The notes: generated from the sequence alone by a model not told the origin. 64,000 nt of DNA from Tenacibaculum sp. MAR_2009_124 (GCF_900105455.1 NZ_FNSF01000001.1:563001-627000); one strand, 5' to 3'; shown: positions 47,560-57,076, counted from the first letter of the stretch. Numbers and translations: made by a program.

Positions 47560-48797
47560 TATATTTCGTAAATAGTAAGTGCACTGCGTAGTTTAGGTTC
47601 TATATAGGTTGTTTTTGGAGGCATAATTAAATTAGAATCTACGATGTTTTTAATTTCTTCAATGGTCGTATGGCGCATTCCAAATGACACTTTGAAAAGA
47701 CCTTCATCTACTTTGGTTTTTAGTTCTAATCCTCCAGATTTATTCTGTGAATAAATAATTTTTGAGCTATTTCTAATATTTTCAATACCTAAAATAGGTT
47801 TTAAAACAGTTTTAAACAATATATGAGCATCTAAATCACTTAAAGCATTATCATATTCATACGCAGATTTTCTTAATGCCAATGAATAAAAATTTCCATC
47901 TAGATACATATTAAAATGATGCTTTTCTTTCGGAAGATAAAGTTCTTGCCCTTTGTTTTCTATTTTGAAAATAGTGTCTAATTCAATCAGGAATTCTTCT
48001 GAAGTTAATCCGTTTAAATCTTTAATGAATCTGTTAAATTCATAAATGCATAACTGACTTTCAGGCAATAAATAACTCATAAAGAAATTATAAGGTTCAT
48101 CTCCAGTATGCTCTGAGTTTTGTTTTGCTATATTTTGGGCTAACATACATGAAGAAGTAGACCTATGATGACCATCCGCAATGTATAAAGTATTGACTGT
48201 TTCAAATGCTTGAATAATAGTCTTTATATCCTCCTCTTTATTAATGACCCATAATTTATGAAGGTCTTTGTCCGTAGAAGTGAATTCATATTCAGGTCTG
48301 TTTATCTTATACTTTTCAATAATAGCCTCAATACTATTGTTATCAGGGTAAGTCAATAAAACAGGTTCGGCGTTAAATCCTGTATTTTTTAAATAATCTT
48401 CAAATAATAACTCTCTTTTGTGTAAAGTACTTTCATGCTTTTTGATTACGTTGTTATGGTAATCGTTAACAGAAGTTGCCGCGATAATCCCGCAGTAGGA
48501 GTTTGATGATGATGTTTTTTCGTAAATATAAAACCCTGGCGTTTCATCTTCCTTTAAATAACCATCTTCTTTAAACTCTAAATATCTATTATGCACAAGT
48601 TTAAAGCGTTGTTCTCCGGTAATCTCTTTTTTATGATATTTATAACCAGGGTTAATTACATGTAAAAAGGTATAAGGATTAAACGCAAGCTTCGCAGTTA
48701 ATTGATCTATAGTATAGGCTTCATACGATTTGGAAGATACCAGTGCAACTTTATCGCGTGTTGCTCTGACCGCCTTGAAAGGTTTTACAATCGCCAT
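47559..48797 (-). CDS. DUF1015 family protein
   Basis: 412 residues of the DUF1015 family. Signatures are FKAVRATRDKVALVSS, PYTFLHVINPG, GIIAATSVNDY, YIADGHHRSTSS and the KSGGLELK end. The HHR segment is strictly conserved in the family and may be an active site, but no reaction is established. Its steady neighbours here and in other Bacteroidota are serC and a serA-like gene, which hints at a link to serine metabolism. The gene lies 4 bases from the dehydrogenase. Confidence 0.88.
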   Translation of the reverse strand: MAIVKPFKAVRATRDKVALVSSKSYEAYTIDQLTAKLAFNPYTFLHVINPGYKYHKKEITGEQRFKLVHNRYLEFKEDGYLKEDETPGFYIYEKTSSSNSYCGIIAATSVNDYHNNVIKKHESTLHKRELLFEDYLKNTGFNAEPVLLTYPDNNSIEAIIEKYKINRPEYEFTSTDKDLHKLWVINKEEDIKTIIQAFETVNTLYIADGHHRSTSSCMLAQNIAKQNSEHTGDEPYNFFMSYLLPESQLCIYEFNRFIKDLNGLTSEEFLIELDTIFKIENKGQELYLPKEKHHFNMYLDGNFYSLALRKSAYEYDNALSDLDAHILFKTVLKPILGIENIRNSSKIIYSQNKSGGLELKTKVDEGLFKVSFGMRHTTIEEIKNIVDSNLIMPPKTTYIEPKLRSALTIYEI

Positions 48798-48801
48798 ATA
48801 A

Positions 48802-49755
48802 TTACTCTGATAATAATTCTGTTATTTGCTTCGCAAGTTCTTCATCAACTCGTTGTTTTGATTCAACAGTTGAAGAAGCAATATTGGGAGTAAATGAAAT
48901 TTCAGGGTTCATTAAAAGTTGGATTTCGGGAGTTGGTTGATTCTCAAAGACATCTAAAGCTGCGTACTTTACCGTACCATCTTTAATAGCATTAACCAAA
49001 GCAACTTCATCAACAAGGCCTCCATTTGAAACATTTATAATTCCAATACCTTGCTTCATATGTTCGAATTCTTTAGTTCCTATAAGGTAACCATCTTGTA
49101 GTGGAGTGTGTATAGATATAAAATCTGATTTTTTTAATACTTCTTTAAAAGGTTCTGTATCTAAAGTAAAATCGATAGTTTGCCCGTTATAAAACGTTAA
49201 AGCAATTGTTTTTTCCTCAGAATAATTACCTGCGAAAAGAACCTTCATACCGACACCTAAAGCAATTTTAGCAACTTCATCAGCAGTTTCATTGTTACCA
49301 ATTATACCAATCGTTTTTCCTTTTAATTCAACTCCATTAGCAAATTGTTTGCGCAACGCGTTAAACCTTGTTTCTCCTTCTAAAGGCATTTCACGATTCG
49401 ACTGATGTAAAAAACGTGCCATTCCGAAAATATGGGCAAAAATTAACTCAGCAACAGCTCCTGATATTGCTTCTGGCGTATTAATTACATGAAGACCATT
49501 TTCTCTTGCAAAATCGACATCAATATTATCGAAATTTACACCAGCTTTACCAATTAATTTTAAACTAGGACAGTCTTCAATAAGTTCTTGTCTTACTTGT
49601 GTGTTATTCGCTACTAAAAGAGCATCAATACCATTTTCATTAATAAAACTATCCAATTGGTTTTGTGCAACTTTTGTTGTAATCACCTCAAAACCTCCAT
49701 TCTCTAAAGCAGCAATTCCGCTTTGAGAAATTCCATCATTCGCTAATATTTTCAT
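48802..49755 (-). CDS. serA: D-3-phosphoglycerate dehydrogenase-like 2-hydroxyacid dehydrogenase
   Basis: 317 residues, short type without ACT domain. It has GKAGVNFDNIDV, the NAD-binding GKTIGIIGNNETADEVAKIAL region (read in parts), HTPLQDGYLIGTKEF, NVSNGGLVDEVAL (Arg of the usual RGG is replaced by Asn-Gly-Gly) and ALDVFENQPTP. Next to serC the expected reaction is 3-phosphoglycerate to 3-phosphohydroxypyruvate, the first step of serine synthesis. Substrate identity is inferred from context. Confidence 0.85.
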   Translation of the reverse strand: MKILANDGISQSGIAALENGGFEVITTKVAQNQLDSFINENGIDALLVANNTQVRQELIEDCPSLKLIGKAGVNFDNIDVDFARENGLHVINTPEAISGAVAELIFAHIFGMARFLHQSNREMPLEGETRFNALRKQFANGVELKGKTIGIIGNNETADEVAKIALGVGMKVLFAGNYSEEKTIALTFYNGQTIDFTLDTEPFKEVLKKSDFISIHTPLQDGYLIGTKEFEHMKQGIGIINVSNGGLVDEVALVNAIKDGTVKYAALDVFENQPTPEIQLLMNPEISFTPNIASSTVESKQRVDEELAKQITELLSE

Positions 49756-49812
49756 TTTATTTAGTTCTTGTTCTTTATTGAACCCAAATGGTTCGTAATA
49801 AAATATTGATTT

Positions 49813-50877
49813 TTAAGCTTGTCTTTCTAATTCTTGCATCACATCCACTAATGTTTGAACACTATATAAAGGAAGTGCATTGTACATACTTGCTCTATAA
49901 CCGCCTACACTTCTGTGTCCGTGCAATCCGTTAATATTGGTTTCCTGCCATAAGGCGTCAAACTTTTTAGCAAGTATATCATTTTCAATAGTAAATGTGG
50001 CGTTCATATGACTCCTATCTTCTTTATGAACTACTCCTTTGAAAAAAGGATTTCGATCTATTTCGTTATAAAGAAGAGCAGATTTCTTATTATTTACTTT
50101 TTCGATAAAAGGAATGCCTCCCAAATCTTTCAACCATTCTAAAGTTAACATAGAAACATATACAGCAAAGACAGAAGGTGTATTAAACATGCTATCTTTA
50201 TCAATATGAATTTGGTAGTTTAACATTGAAGGAATATTTCTTTCAACTTTACCTAAAATATCTTTTTTTATAACTACTAGTGTTGCTCCAGCAGGCCCCA
50301 TGTTTTTTTGAGCCCCAGCATAAATTAAGTCGAACTTAGAAAAATCCAATTGTCTGGAAAAAATATCCGAACTCATATCACAAATCAAAGGGACTGAAGT
50401 TTCTGGAAAGTTCTTCATTTGAGTCCCATAAATAGTATTATTGCTCGTACAATGGAAGTAATCTACGTCATTAGGAATGTCAAAGTCCTTTGGAATATAG
50501 TTGAAGTTTTTGTCCTCTGAAGAAGCTACCTCAATAAGTTCTCCAAAAAGACGAGCTTCTTTTATAGCTTTTCCACTCCATGTTCCTGTATTTAAATAAG
50601 CGGCTTTTTTGTTTAATAAGTTATAGGCAGTCATTAAAAACTGAGTACTAGCACCACCGTGTAAGAATAGAGCTTCGTATCCTTTATTTTCAAGACCTAG
50701 CAACTCCAAAGCTAAACTTCTAGCTTTTTCTATAACATCAACAAATGGTTTACTTCTATGTGAAATTTCAATAAGGGATAGGTTATCATTATTAAAATTA
50801 ATTACTGCTTCAGAAGCTTTTTGTAATACCTCCTCTGGTAAGATACATGGACCAGCACTAAAGTTGTGTTTTTTCAT
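49813..50877 (-). CDS. serC: Phosphoserine aminotransferase
   Basis: 354 residues, a class V aminotransferase. It begins KKHNFSAGPCILPEEVL, has LFLHGGASTQF, the PLP-Lys in YAGAQKNMGPAGATLVVI (about residue 190) and ends GHRSVGGYRASMYNALP. It converts 3-phosphohydroxypyruvate and glutamate to phosphoserine, and may also serve PLP synthesis. It lies 57 bases upstream of the serA-like gene and is transcribed with it. Confidence 0.95.
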   Translation of the reverse strand: MKKHNFSAGPCILPEEVLQKASEAVINFNNDNLSLIEISHRSKPFVDVIEKARSLALELLGLENKGYEALFLHGGASTQFLMTAYNLLNKKAAYLNTGTWSGKAIKEARLFGELIEVASSEDKNFNYIPKDFDIPNDVDYFHCTSNNTIYGTQMKNFPETSVPLICDMSSDIFSRQLDFSKFDLIYAGAQKNMGPAGATLVVIKKDILGKVERNIPSMLNYQIHIDKDSMFNTPSVFAVYVSMLTLEWLKDLGGIPFIEKVNNKKSALLYNEIDRNPFFKGVVHKEDRSHMNATFTIENDILAKKFDALWQETNINGLHGHRSVGGYRASMYNALPLYSVQTLVDVMQELERQA

Positions 50878-51025
50878 CTGTTTAAACTTATAGATATTGT
50901 ATTATTCTTTCTCAAGAATACATATTGATTTTCAACGCTATTTTAGAACTTCGACACTCAGGTCAAAATCAAAATAAATTTTAATTAATTAGTTAACAAA
51001 TATCTGAATAATTACAAAGATAACC

Positions 51026-52087
51026 TTAAAGCTTAGCTAAAAATTCTAGGGTATTCACTCCATCAGCATAATCCCACAGATTAGGATGTTGGGTTTCACC
51101 AAAAGCCACTTCATTTTCAATAAAATTGTTAGCTACAACGCATTGAATTTGGTTCTTGTCTTCGTGTAATTTAATTTTTAAGTTATCCTCATTGTCGTAA
51201 TATTCATAGAATACAGAAGCAATAGGTGAGGTATAGCTTTCATCTTCTTTAACCATTAAAAAACCATTTTCTAAAATGTCAAATTCACTCATTAAATACA
51301 CAGTCTTATTATAGTCATAGTTATTAGCGTATTTGGCATTATTAATGATTTCATGTTGATTGTACATTCCTTTGAAGAAATGATCGAAGTTATACCCTTT
51401 TGGAACAAAAATTTTTGAAACTGAACGGCAACCTAAACCAAAATATCTGAAAACATCTTCACTTAAATTATCCAAATCTTTTTCGGATTCCCGACCTGTT
51501 ATAACTGCGACAGAGTTTCTGTTTTTTCGAATGATATTTGGTTTTCCTTTAAAATAGTGCTCAAAATATCGAGCCGTATTATTGCTTCCTGTAGCAATTA
51601 CTGCTTCAAAACCAGAAAGTTTTTCTTCTGTAAAAACTATTTTACCTTTTAATTCTGGAAGTATATATTCAAGATATTTGGCTAAAAAAGGGAGTAGGTG
51701 TTTATCGTTTGAAGATTGTTTCACTAAAACAGAGTGTCCAGAGATAAGTACTGATAAAAAATCATGAAATCCAACTAAAGGAATGTTTCCAGCCATTATG
51801 ATTGCAACATTCTTTTCGTTATTTAAACCGAGGTTTTCATTTTGGATCCATTTTTCTAAGTTTTCTGTGCTTAGGTTTTTTGCCCAACCTTCAATTGTGA
51901 AAAGTAAGTTGTCTTTTGTGAACCAAGAATTAGCTTCTTGTGCAAGTTTTAATTGATGCTTGAAACCATCAAAAAACAAATCATTATGAGGAATATTTTC
52001 GTGTTGTTTTATTTCTTTTAGAGAGAATTGATTTAAAAAATTACCCAGTTTATTAAAAGCGTCTAACCTACTTTTTATCTTATCCAT
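51026..52087 (-). CDS. Acyl-CoA reductase, LuxC-like
   Basis: 353 residues of the LuxC acyl-CoA reductase family, an aldehyde-dehydrogenase-like fold. Visible are NVAIIMAGNIPLVGFHDFL, the catalytic Cys in GLGCRSVSKIFVP (about 220) and the FGETQHPNLWDYADG end. Family enzymes reduce acyl-CoA or acyl-ACP to aldehyde with NADPH. The substrate is unknown. The divergently read ferredoxin next door might supply electrons, but family members use NADPH, so this is speculation. Confidence 0.85.
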   Translation of the reverse strand: MDKIKSRLDAFNKLGNFLNQFSLKEIKQHENIPHNDLFFDGFKHQLKLAQEANSWFTKDNLLFTIEGWAKNLSTENLEKWIQNENLGLNNEKNVAIIMAGNIPLVGFHDFLSVLISGHSVLVKQSSNDKHLLPFLAKYLEYILPELKGKIVFTEEKLSGFEAVIATGSNNTARYFEHYFKGKPNIIRKNRNSVAVITGRESEKDLDNLSEDVFRYFGLGCRSVSKIFVPKGYNFDHFFKGMYNQHEIINNAKYANNYDYNKTVYLMSEFDILENGFLMVKEDESYTSPIASVFYEYYDNEDNLKIKLHEDKNQIQCVVANNFIENEVAFGETQHPNLWDYADGVNTLEFLAKL

Positions 52088-52115
52088 TTATATTGGTTCT
52101 AAATTAAATTGGAAC

Positions 52116-52136
52116 TATTTTTGTCAGGCAAAGTTA
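52116..52136. promoter_or_regulatory. Back-to-back divergent -7 boxes
   Basis: TATTTTTG (52116-52123) on the plus strand for the ferredoxin and TAACTTTG (52136-52129) on the minus strand for the acyl-CoA reductase, five bases apart. Both fit TAnnTTTG; neither has an exact -33 TTTG at 19 bases (ATTG for the plus one at 20). Confidence 0.5.
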
Positions 52137-52158
52137 CAAAAACTGAGAGAGATATATT

Positions 52159-52509
52159 ATGGCAATAATAATAACAGATGAATGTATTAATTGTGGTGCT
52201 TGCGAACCGGAGTGCCCCAATACAGCGATATATGAAGGTGCAGATGATTGGCGTTATGCAGATGGAACAGATTTAGAAGGAGATATAGTATTACCCAACG
52301 GAAATAAAGCAAATGCGGAAGAAGAGCAGGAGCCAGTTTCTGATGAAATTTACTATATTGTAGCAGATAAATGTACAGAATGTAAAGGTTTTCATGAAGA
52401 ACCACAATGTGCAGCCGTTTGTCCTGTAGATTGTTGTGTTCCAGATGAAGACAATGTAGAAACTGAAGAAGAGTTGTTGGCGAAACAAAAATTTATGCAC
52501 AACGATTAA
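52159..52509 (+). CDS. 4Fe-4S dicluster ferredoxin
   Basis: 116 residues with two cluster motifs: [19 protein letters not shown] and, after an acidic insert of about 45 residues, [18 protein letters not shown] followed by VDCC. It is highly acidic, as normal for electron carriers. It has the length and spacing of the flavobacterial YfhL/Fdx type. Read divergently from the acyl-CoA reductase with 71 bases between. Confidence 0.93.
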   Translation: MAIIITDECINCGACEPECPNTAIYEGADDWRYADGTDLEGDIVLPNGNKANAEEEQEPVSDEIYYIVADKCTECKGFHEEPQCAAVCPVDCCVPDEDNVETEEELLAKQKFMHND

Positions 52510-52540
52510 CTTCAACTTCAAATATCCAATGAGAACAAAA

Positions 52541-52569
52541 AAACCTGAATTTAATAATTCAGGTTTTTT
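52541..52569 (+). terminator. Terminator after ferredoxin
   Basis: AAACCTGAATT/AATTCAGGTTT, 11-bp stem with loop TAAT and a T-run. Confidence 0.88.
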
Positions 52570-52688
52570 CTTTTTCTTATAGTGTAATTTCTCATCGCAA
52601 TTCCGACCTATAATTAATGTCTTAATCAATCATTTCAATTAACGTTAGTTATTGAATGATTAACTAATTAAACTAAATTAATAAACAA

Positions 52689-53456
52689 ATGAAAAAATTA
52701 GCACTATTATTGTTATTGGTACCTGTATTTATTGGGTGTAATTCTAATGCAAAATCTAATGCAAAAAAAGAAAAAGAGGTAGTTACAACGGCAAAAAAAT
52801 ATCCCGAAGCGATTGTGAATGTTTTTAAAAAACATGGAGGAATAGAGAAGTGGAATACAATGAAAACCTTAACCTTTTCATTGAAAGGAGAAAAACATAT
52901 TACAGATTTGCCTTCAAGAAAGGCGTTAGTTAAGTCAGAAAAATACGCTTTAGGATTTAATGGAAAAGATGTTTGGTTGCAAAGACAGGATACAACTGCA
53001 TTTAAAGGAAATCCTGAATTTTACTATAATTTGTACTTTTATTTTTATGCGATGCCTTTTGTGTTGGCGGATGATGGTATTGTATATTCAGAAACAGCTC
53101 CCTTAGTATTTGAAGGAGTGTCGTATCCTGGAATTAAAATATCATATGGAGCTGATGTTGGTATTTCTCCTGATGATAATTATTTTATATATTACAATCC
53201 AGACACGTACCAAATGGAGTGGTTAGGATATACGGTTACCTACTTTTCTAAAAAGGCAACAAATAAAACCAATATCATAAAATACGATGATTGGGAAAAT
53301 GTTAACGGTTTGTTATTGCCTAAATCTTTAATTTGGTACACGAAAGATGAAGATGGAAAACCATTAAAACCAAGAGGGGAAGCTACTGTGTTCTCATCGG
53401 TTGAAATTAATGAAACATCTTTGCCTGACAATATTTTTGAAAAATCGAACTATTAA
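52689..53456 (+). CDS. Lipoprotein of unknown function (DUF6503-like)
   Basis: 255 residues. The signal peptide ends in a lipobox (VFIGC, Cys17), followed by a Lys-rich linker. The rest is beta-strand rich (WNTMKTLTFSLKGEKHI, YNPDTYQMEWLGYTVTYFS, IIKYDDWENVNGLLLPKSL), which resembles LolA/LolB- or DUF6503-type lipid-binding barrels found next to transporters. The family name is from memory and not certain. Only 17 bases separate it from the following microprotein, so it may be the first gene of the symporter unit. Confidence 0.6.
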   Translation: MKKLALLLLLVPVFIGCNSNAKSNAKKEKEVVTTAKKYPEAIVNVFKKHGGIEKWNTMKTLTFSLKGEKHITDLPSRKALVKSEKYALGFNGKDVWLQRQDTTAFKGNPEFYYNLYFYFYAMPFVLADDGIVYSETAPLVFEGVSYPGIKISYGADVGISPDDNYFIYYNPDTYQMEWLGYTVTYFSKKATNKTNIIKYDDWENVNGLLLPKSLIWYTKDEDGKPLKPRGEATVFSSVEINETSLPDNIFEKSNY

Positions 53457-53473
53457 TACTAAAATCAACCCAA

Positions 53474-53578
53474 ATGAATCCCCAAAAATATACTTGGAAA
53501 CGTGAGTATACCTTTGTAATACTTGCCAATGTCTTATACATTATTTTGTTCTATTTAATTACTAATCTTTACAATTAA
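53474..53578 (+). CDS. 34-residue membrane microprotein before the symporter
   Basis: ATG at 53474 to TAA at 53576-53578. The peptide starts MNPQKYTWKREYTFVI and has a single hydrophobic helix (FVILANVLYIILFYLIT). A positively charged N-terminus followed by one helix predicts an inner-membrane protein with its C-terminus outside. It ends 6 bases before the symporter start, a spacing typical of a translated partner. I know similar short peptides in front of SSS genes of this phylum, but have no name for the family. Confidence 0.6.
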   Translation: MNPQKYTWKREYTFVILANVLYIILFYLITNLYN

Positions 53579-53584
53579 CAGAGT

Positions 53585-55255
53585 ATGCAAAGTATTGATT
53601 GGATTGTATTGTCGTTAACATTATTATTTATTGTTGTTTACGGCGCTTGGAAAACAAAAGGAAAGCAAAGTGTTCAAGAGTATATAAAAGGAGGAAATGA
53701 TACAAAGTGGTGGACTATTGGCTTATCGGTAATGGCAACCCAAGCTAGCGCGATAACGTTTTTATCTACCCCTGGGCAGGCCTTTCATAGCGGAATGGGG
53801 TTTGTGCAGTTTTACTTTGGATTACCCATTGCTATGGTGGTTATTTGTTTGGTGTTTATTCCAATTTATCATAAGCTTAATGTTTATACCGCTTATGAAT
53901 ATTTAGAAAGTCGTTTCGACAAAAAGACAAGGGTTTTAACGGCAATATTGTTTTTGATTCAACGTGGTTTAGCAGCAGGGATAACTATTTTTGCTCCAGC
54001 CATAATCTTATCAGCTGTTTTGGGCTGGGATTTAATTACTTTAAATGTTATAATTGGAGTTTTAGTAATTATTTACACTGTTTCAGGAGGTACAAAAGCG
54101 GTAAGTGTAACGCAAAAGCAACAGATGGCTGTCATTTTTGCGGGAATGTTTATTACTTTCTATATCATTTTACAATATTTACCTGATGGAATTACATTTT
54201 CCAAAGCTTTAGATATTGCTGGAGCAAGCGGTAAAATGAAAGTTCTTGATTTTTCATGGGATCTGAACAACCGTTATACCGTTTGGACAGGAGTTTTAGG
54301 TGGAACTTTTTTAATGTTGTCTTATTTCGGAACCGATCAAAGTCAGGTGCAACGTTATTTATCAGGAAAATCTCTTAGAGAAAGTCAATTAGGGTTGATT
54401 TTTAATGGATTGTTAAAAGTTCCTATGCAGTTTTTTATACTCTTAGTGGGGGTTATGGTATTTGTTTTTTATCAGTTTAATACGTCACCTTTAAACTTTA
54501 ATCCTAAAGCAGAAGAAGCCGTAATTAATTCGGAATACGCTGCTGAATACAAAGCACTAGAACTTAATCATAAAAGTATTGAAGCGCAAAAGAGAGTGCT
54601 TATTACTGATGGATTAACGGATGAGTCTAAGAAGCAATTGGCCGTTTTAAATGAAAAAGATGTAGAACTAAAGGAGCAGGCTAAAACGATCATAAAAAGG
54701 GCGAATAGTGAAGTGGAAACCAATGATAAAGATTATGTATTTATCGGTTTCATATTAAAATACCTTCCTGCAGGTTTAGTGGGATTATTGTTAGCAGTAA
54801 TATTATCTGCTGCGATGTCTTCAACTGCATCAGAGTTAAATGCACTGGCATCTACAACAACAATAGATTTGTACAAGAGAAATACGTCAAAAGAATACTC
54901 AGATGAGCATTATGTGAAAGTATCTAAATGGTTTACATTGGGTTGGGGTGTTTTGGCTATTTTGGTAGCCTGCGTTGCCAATTTATTTGATAACTTGATT
55001 CAATTGGTAAATATTATAGGATCTATTTTTTATGGAAACGTATTGGGAATATTCTTATTAGCATTTTTTGTGAAGTTTGTAAAAGGGCGTTCAGTTTTTA
55101 TTGCAGCATTAATAACTCAGATGATTATTATAGTAGTTTGGTATTTAGACATATTTCCATATTTGTGGTTAAATGCGCTTGGATGCGGTATTGTAATGAT
55201 TATGGCTGTTTTAATAGAAAGTATTACGAACAATCCTACGCCTGAAGAATTATAA
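53585..55255 (+). CDS. Sodium:solute symporter (SSS family)
   Basis: 556 residues with about 13 membrane segments. Family features are MATQASAITFLSTPGQAFH near the sodium site, the FGTDQSQVQRYLSGKSL signature and the AMSSTASELNALASTTT helix. A soluble insert of about 100 residues (300-400) rich in charged residues and coiled-coil-like is inserted between helices 8 and 9. Substrate is unknown: sugars, myo-inositol, sialic acid and amino acids all occur in this subfamily. Confidence 0.9.
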   Translation: MQSIDWIVLSLTLLFIVVYGAWKTKGKQSVQEYIKGGNDTKWWTIGLSVMATQASAITFLSTPGQAFHSGMGFVQFYFGLPIAMVVICLVFIPIYHKLNVYTAYEYLESRFDKKTRVLTAILFLIQRGLAAGITIFAPAIILSAVLGWDLITLNVIIGVLVIIYTVSGGTKAVSVTQKQQMAVIFAGMFITFYIILQYLPDGITFSKALDIAGASGKMKVLDFSWDLNNRYTVWTGVLGGTFLMLSYFGTDQSQVQRYLSGKSLRESQLGLIFNGLLKVPMQFFILLVGVMVFVFYQFNTSPLNFNPKAEEAVINSEYAAEYKALELNHKSIEAQKRVLITDGLTDESKKQLAVLNEKDVELKEQAKTIIKRANSEVETNDKDYVFIGFILKYLPAGLVGLLLAVILSAAMSSTASELNALASTTTIDLYKRNTSKEYSDEHYVKVSKWFTLGWGVLAILVACVANLFDNLIQLVNIIGSIFYGNVLGIFLLAFFVKFVKGRSVFIAALITQMIIIVVWYLDIFPYLWLNALGCGIVMIMAVLIESITNNPTPEEL

Positions 55256-55286
55256 AGGATATTGAAATAATATTTTATAAATATTT

Positions 55287-55322
55287 AAAAAAGCGGAAAA
55301 ATCATGATTTTCCGCTTTTTTG
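55287..55322. terminator. Terminator after the symporter
   Basis: AAAAGCGGAAAA/TTTTCCGCTTTT, 12-bp stem with inner ATCATGAT, flanked by A and T runs, so it may work both ways. Confidence 0.85.
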
Positions 55323-55375
55323 TTTTTAGAATATATAAGGATATTTTTCCCTATTCAAGGAATTAGAATACTTCA

Positions 55376-56515
55376 TTAATTCTTTTGTTCAAGAGATTTT
55401 AATCTATTCTGTATATCAAGTAATTGCTCATTTATTGTTTTCAATTGAGTATTCTCTTTTTCTAGATTTTCAATTTTCTTCTCTTGTTGAATAGTGTATA
55501 GGGTAAGCTCTTCAATTTTTTGTAATAATTTAGAATCCATTTCACCTAAATAAAATCCGTTTTTACGAACCTCTTCAGTATTTGGAATATCTTTCAAATG
55601 CCCTTTTTTGTTGATATGATTTTCAACTTCTTTTAAAGTAGGTAATTGATAAGTGTTTTCGAAAACAAAGTCAGGCCAATCATTTTTTAATTGAACCTTA
55701 ACCTCTTCTGTTATCATTTTACCAACAACGGCAAATTTGAAATCTGTAGGAACATCTGAAGTTCCAATCCCTACTTTACCTCCAAGTGGGTTTAGAGCAA
55801 GGGTATAGGCGTGATTTGGATAAGTGGTACTTGAGTGCCTAGTTTGAATCCAACTACCTCCATTTAATTCTGAGCTCGCGCCTATTGCGAGTTCTGTATT
55901 ATAACCCACCACTGCTATTGCACCTGTTTTATTTCCAGAAAGACTCGGTAAAGTGCTGCTTTTAATAACTAGCTTAGCCTCAGTTGGATTATGAGTTCCA
56001 ATTCCAACACGCCCAGTATCATGAAAATTAATATTATCGGTCCAACTTCCCGATAAATCATTTTGAATGACTAACGAGTTTCCATATCGAGCAATACGGT
56101 TATTGGCTTTAGACAAAGGATTGGTATCATATATTCCTAAAGATGCCCCTGATTTTGATATTGTTAGACTTTCATTTGGACTGCTTATACCAATACCAAT
56201 GTTTCCAGGTAAATATAAGTTACCTGTTTCTCCATGAAGTATCATAGAATAGAAATTAGGTTTAGATGCAGATCTTCCAGTTCCCCAATAGAACCTCTTG
56301 TTTGAGTGAAAACCAAACATTAATTCATTGGTTTTACCTGGGTTAAAAACTATTGAACCATGTGATGCCCCAGTGAATTGAATTTTGTTTACAAAACCAT
56401 TTACAGAAGGTGATGGATTTGCCCCATTTAATTCAATACCAGTATAAGTTTTTTCTTGTGCAGATATTGCCATAGACACTCCCATCATAGCAATTGTTAA
56501 GATTTTACTTTTCAT
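55376..56515 (-). CDS. Secreted tail-fibre-like protein with C-terminal coiled coil
   Basis: 379 residues with a signal peptide ending AISA. The middle has Gly-rich beta repeats of the kind GNIGIGISSPNESLTI, GRVGIGTHNPTEAKL and GKVGIGTSDVP. From about 285 follows the block WPDFVFENTYQLPTLKEVENHI, HLKDIPNTEEV, GEMDSKLLQKIEELTLY (read in parts), then 45 residues of heptad-like coiled coil. This C-terminal block is frequent in Bacteroidota and resembles the intramolecular chaperone region of tail spikes, but without an evident S74 Ser-Lys pair. Function is unknown, probably a surface fibre. Confidence 0.65.
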   Translation of the reverse strand: MKSKILTIAMMGVSMAISAQEKTYTGIELNGANPSPSVNGFVNKIQFTGASHGSIVFNPGKTNELMFGFHSNKRFYWGTGRSASKPNFYSMILHGETGNLYLPGNIGIGISSPNESLTISKSGASLGIYDTNPLSKANNRIARYGNSLVIQNDLSGSWTDNINFHDTGRVGIGTHNPTEAKLVIKSSTLPSLSGNKTGAIAVVGYNTELAIGASSELNGGSWIQTRHSSTTYPNHAYTLALNPLGGKVGIGTSDVPTDFKFAVVGKMITEEVKVQLKNDWPDFVFENTYQLPTLKEVENHINKKGHLKDIPNTEEVRKNGFYLGEMDSKLLQKIEELTLYTIQQEKKIENLEKENTQLKTINEQLLDIQNRLKSLEQKN

Positions 56516-56571
56516 AATTATTTTCTCTAATTTTGAGCAAAATTAGTGAGAAAAAATAATCCGACAAACAA

Positions 56572-57027
56572 ATGATATCAATACGTACCGCAATAGTAGA
56601 AGATTTACCAACGCTCTTAGATTTTGAACAAGCATTGATTAAAGCAGAAAGACCTTTTGAACCAACTTTTAAAGAAGGTGAAATTCATTATTACGACATT
56701 AAAAAAATGATTGAAGTGGATGATGTTGAAGTGCTAGTAGCAGAAGAAAATGAAGAATTGATAGCCTCTGGCTATGCGCGAATTATGGTTTCTCAACCTT
56801 ATTTTAAGTTTGATAAGCTTGCTTATTTAGGGTTTATGTATACAAGGCCTACTCATCGAGGAAAAGGAGTGAATAAACAAATCATAGAGTCTCTTTTTCA
56901 ATGGATAAAAGAAAAAGGAATAGAAGAAGTTCGATTGGATGTTTTCGATGATAATATCGGTGCAATAAAAGCTTACGAAAAGGTTGGATTTAAAGGGCAT
57001 CTTTTAAAGATGAGGATGTCATTATAA
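56572..57027 (+). CDS. GNAT family N-acetyltransferase
   Basis: 151 residues covering one GNAT fold. The acetyl-CoA loop is RPTHRGKGVNKQIIESL (about 100-115) and the end is DVFDDNIGAIKAYEKVGFKGH (read in parts). The substrate is not predictable. It reads away from the fibre gene and is followed by a shared terminator. Confidence 0.88.
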   Translation: MISIRTAIVEDLPTLLDFEQALIKAERPFEPTFKEGEIHYYDIKKMIEVDDVEVLVAEENEELIASGYARIMVSQPYFKFDKLAYLGFMYTRPTHRGKGVNKQIIESLFQWIKEKGIEEVRLDVFDDNIGAIKAYEKVGFKGHLLKMRMSL

Positions 57028-57076
57028 TACCATTATAGTTTCAATTTGTAAATGATATAACAGGGTAAACAAAAGT

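Noticed and set aside
52187..52629. Minus-strand frames over the ferredoxin gene
   Set aside because: The plus strand encodes two clear 4Fe-4S motifs; the opposite frames are shadows rich in Leu and His from reversed codons.
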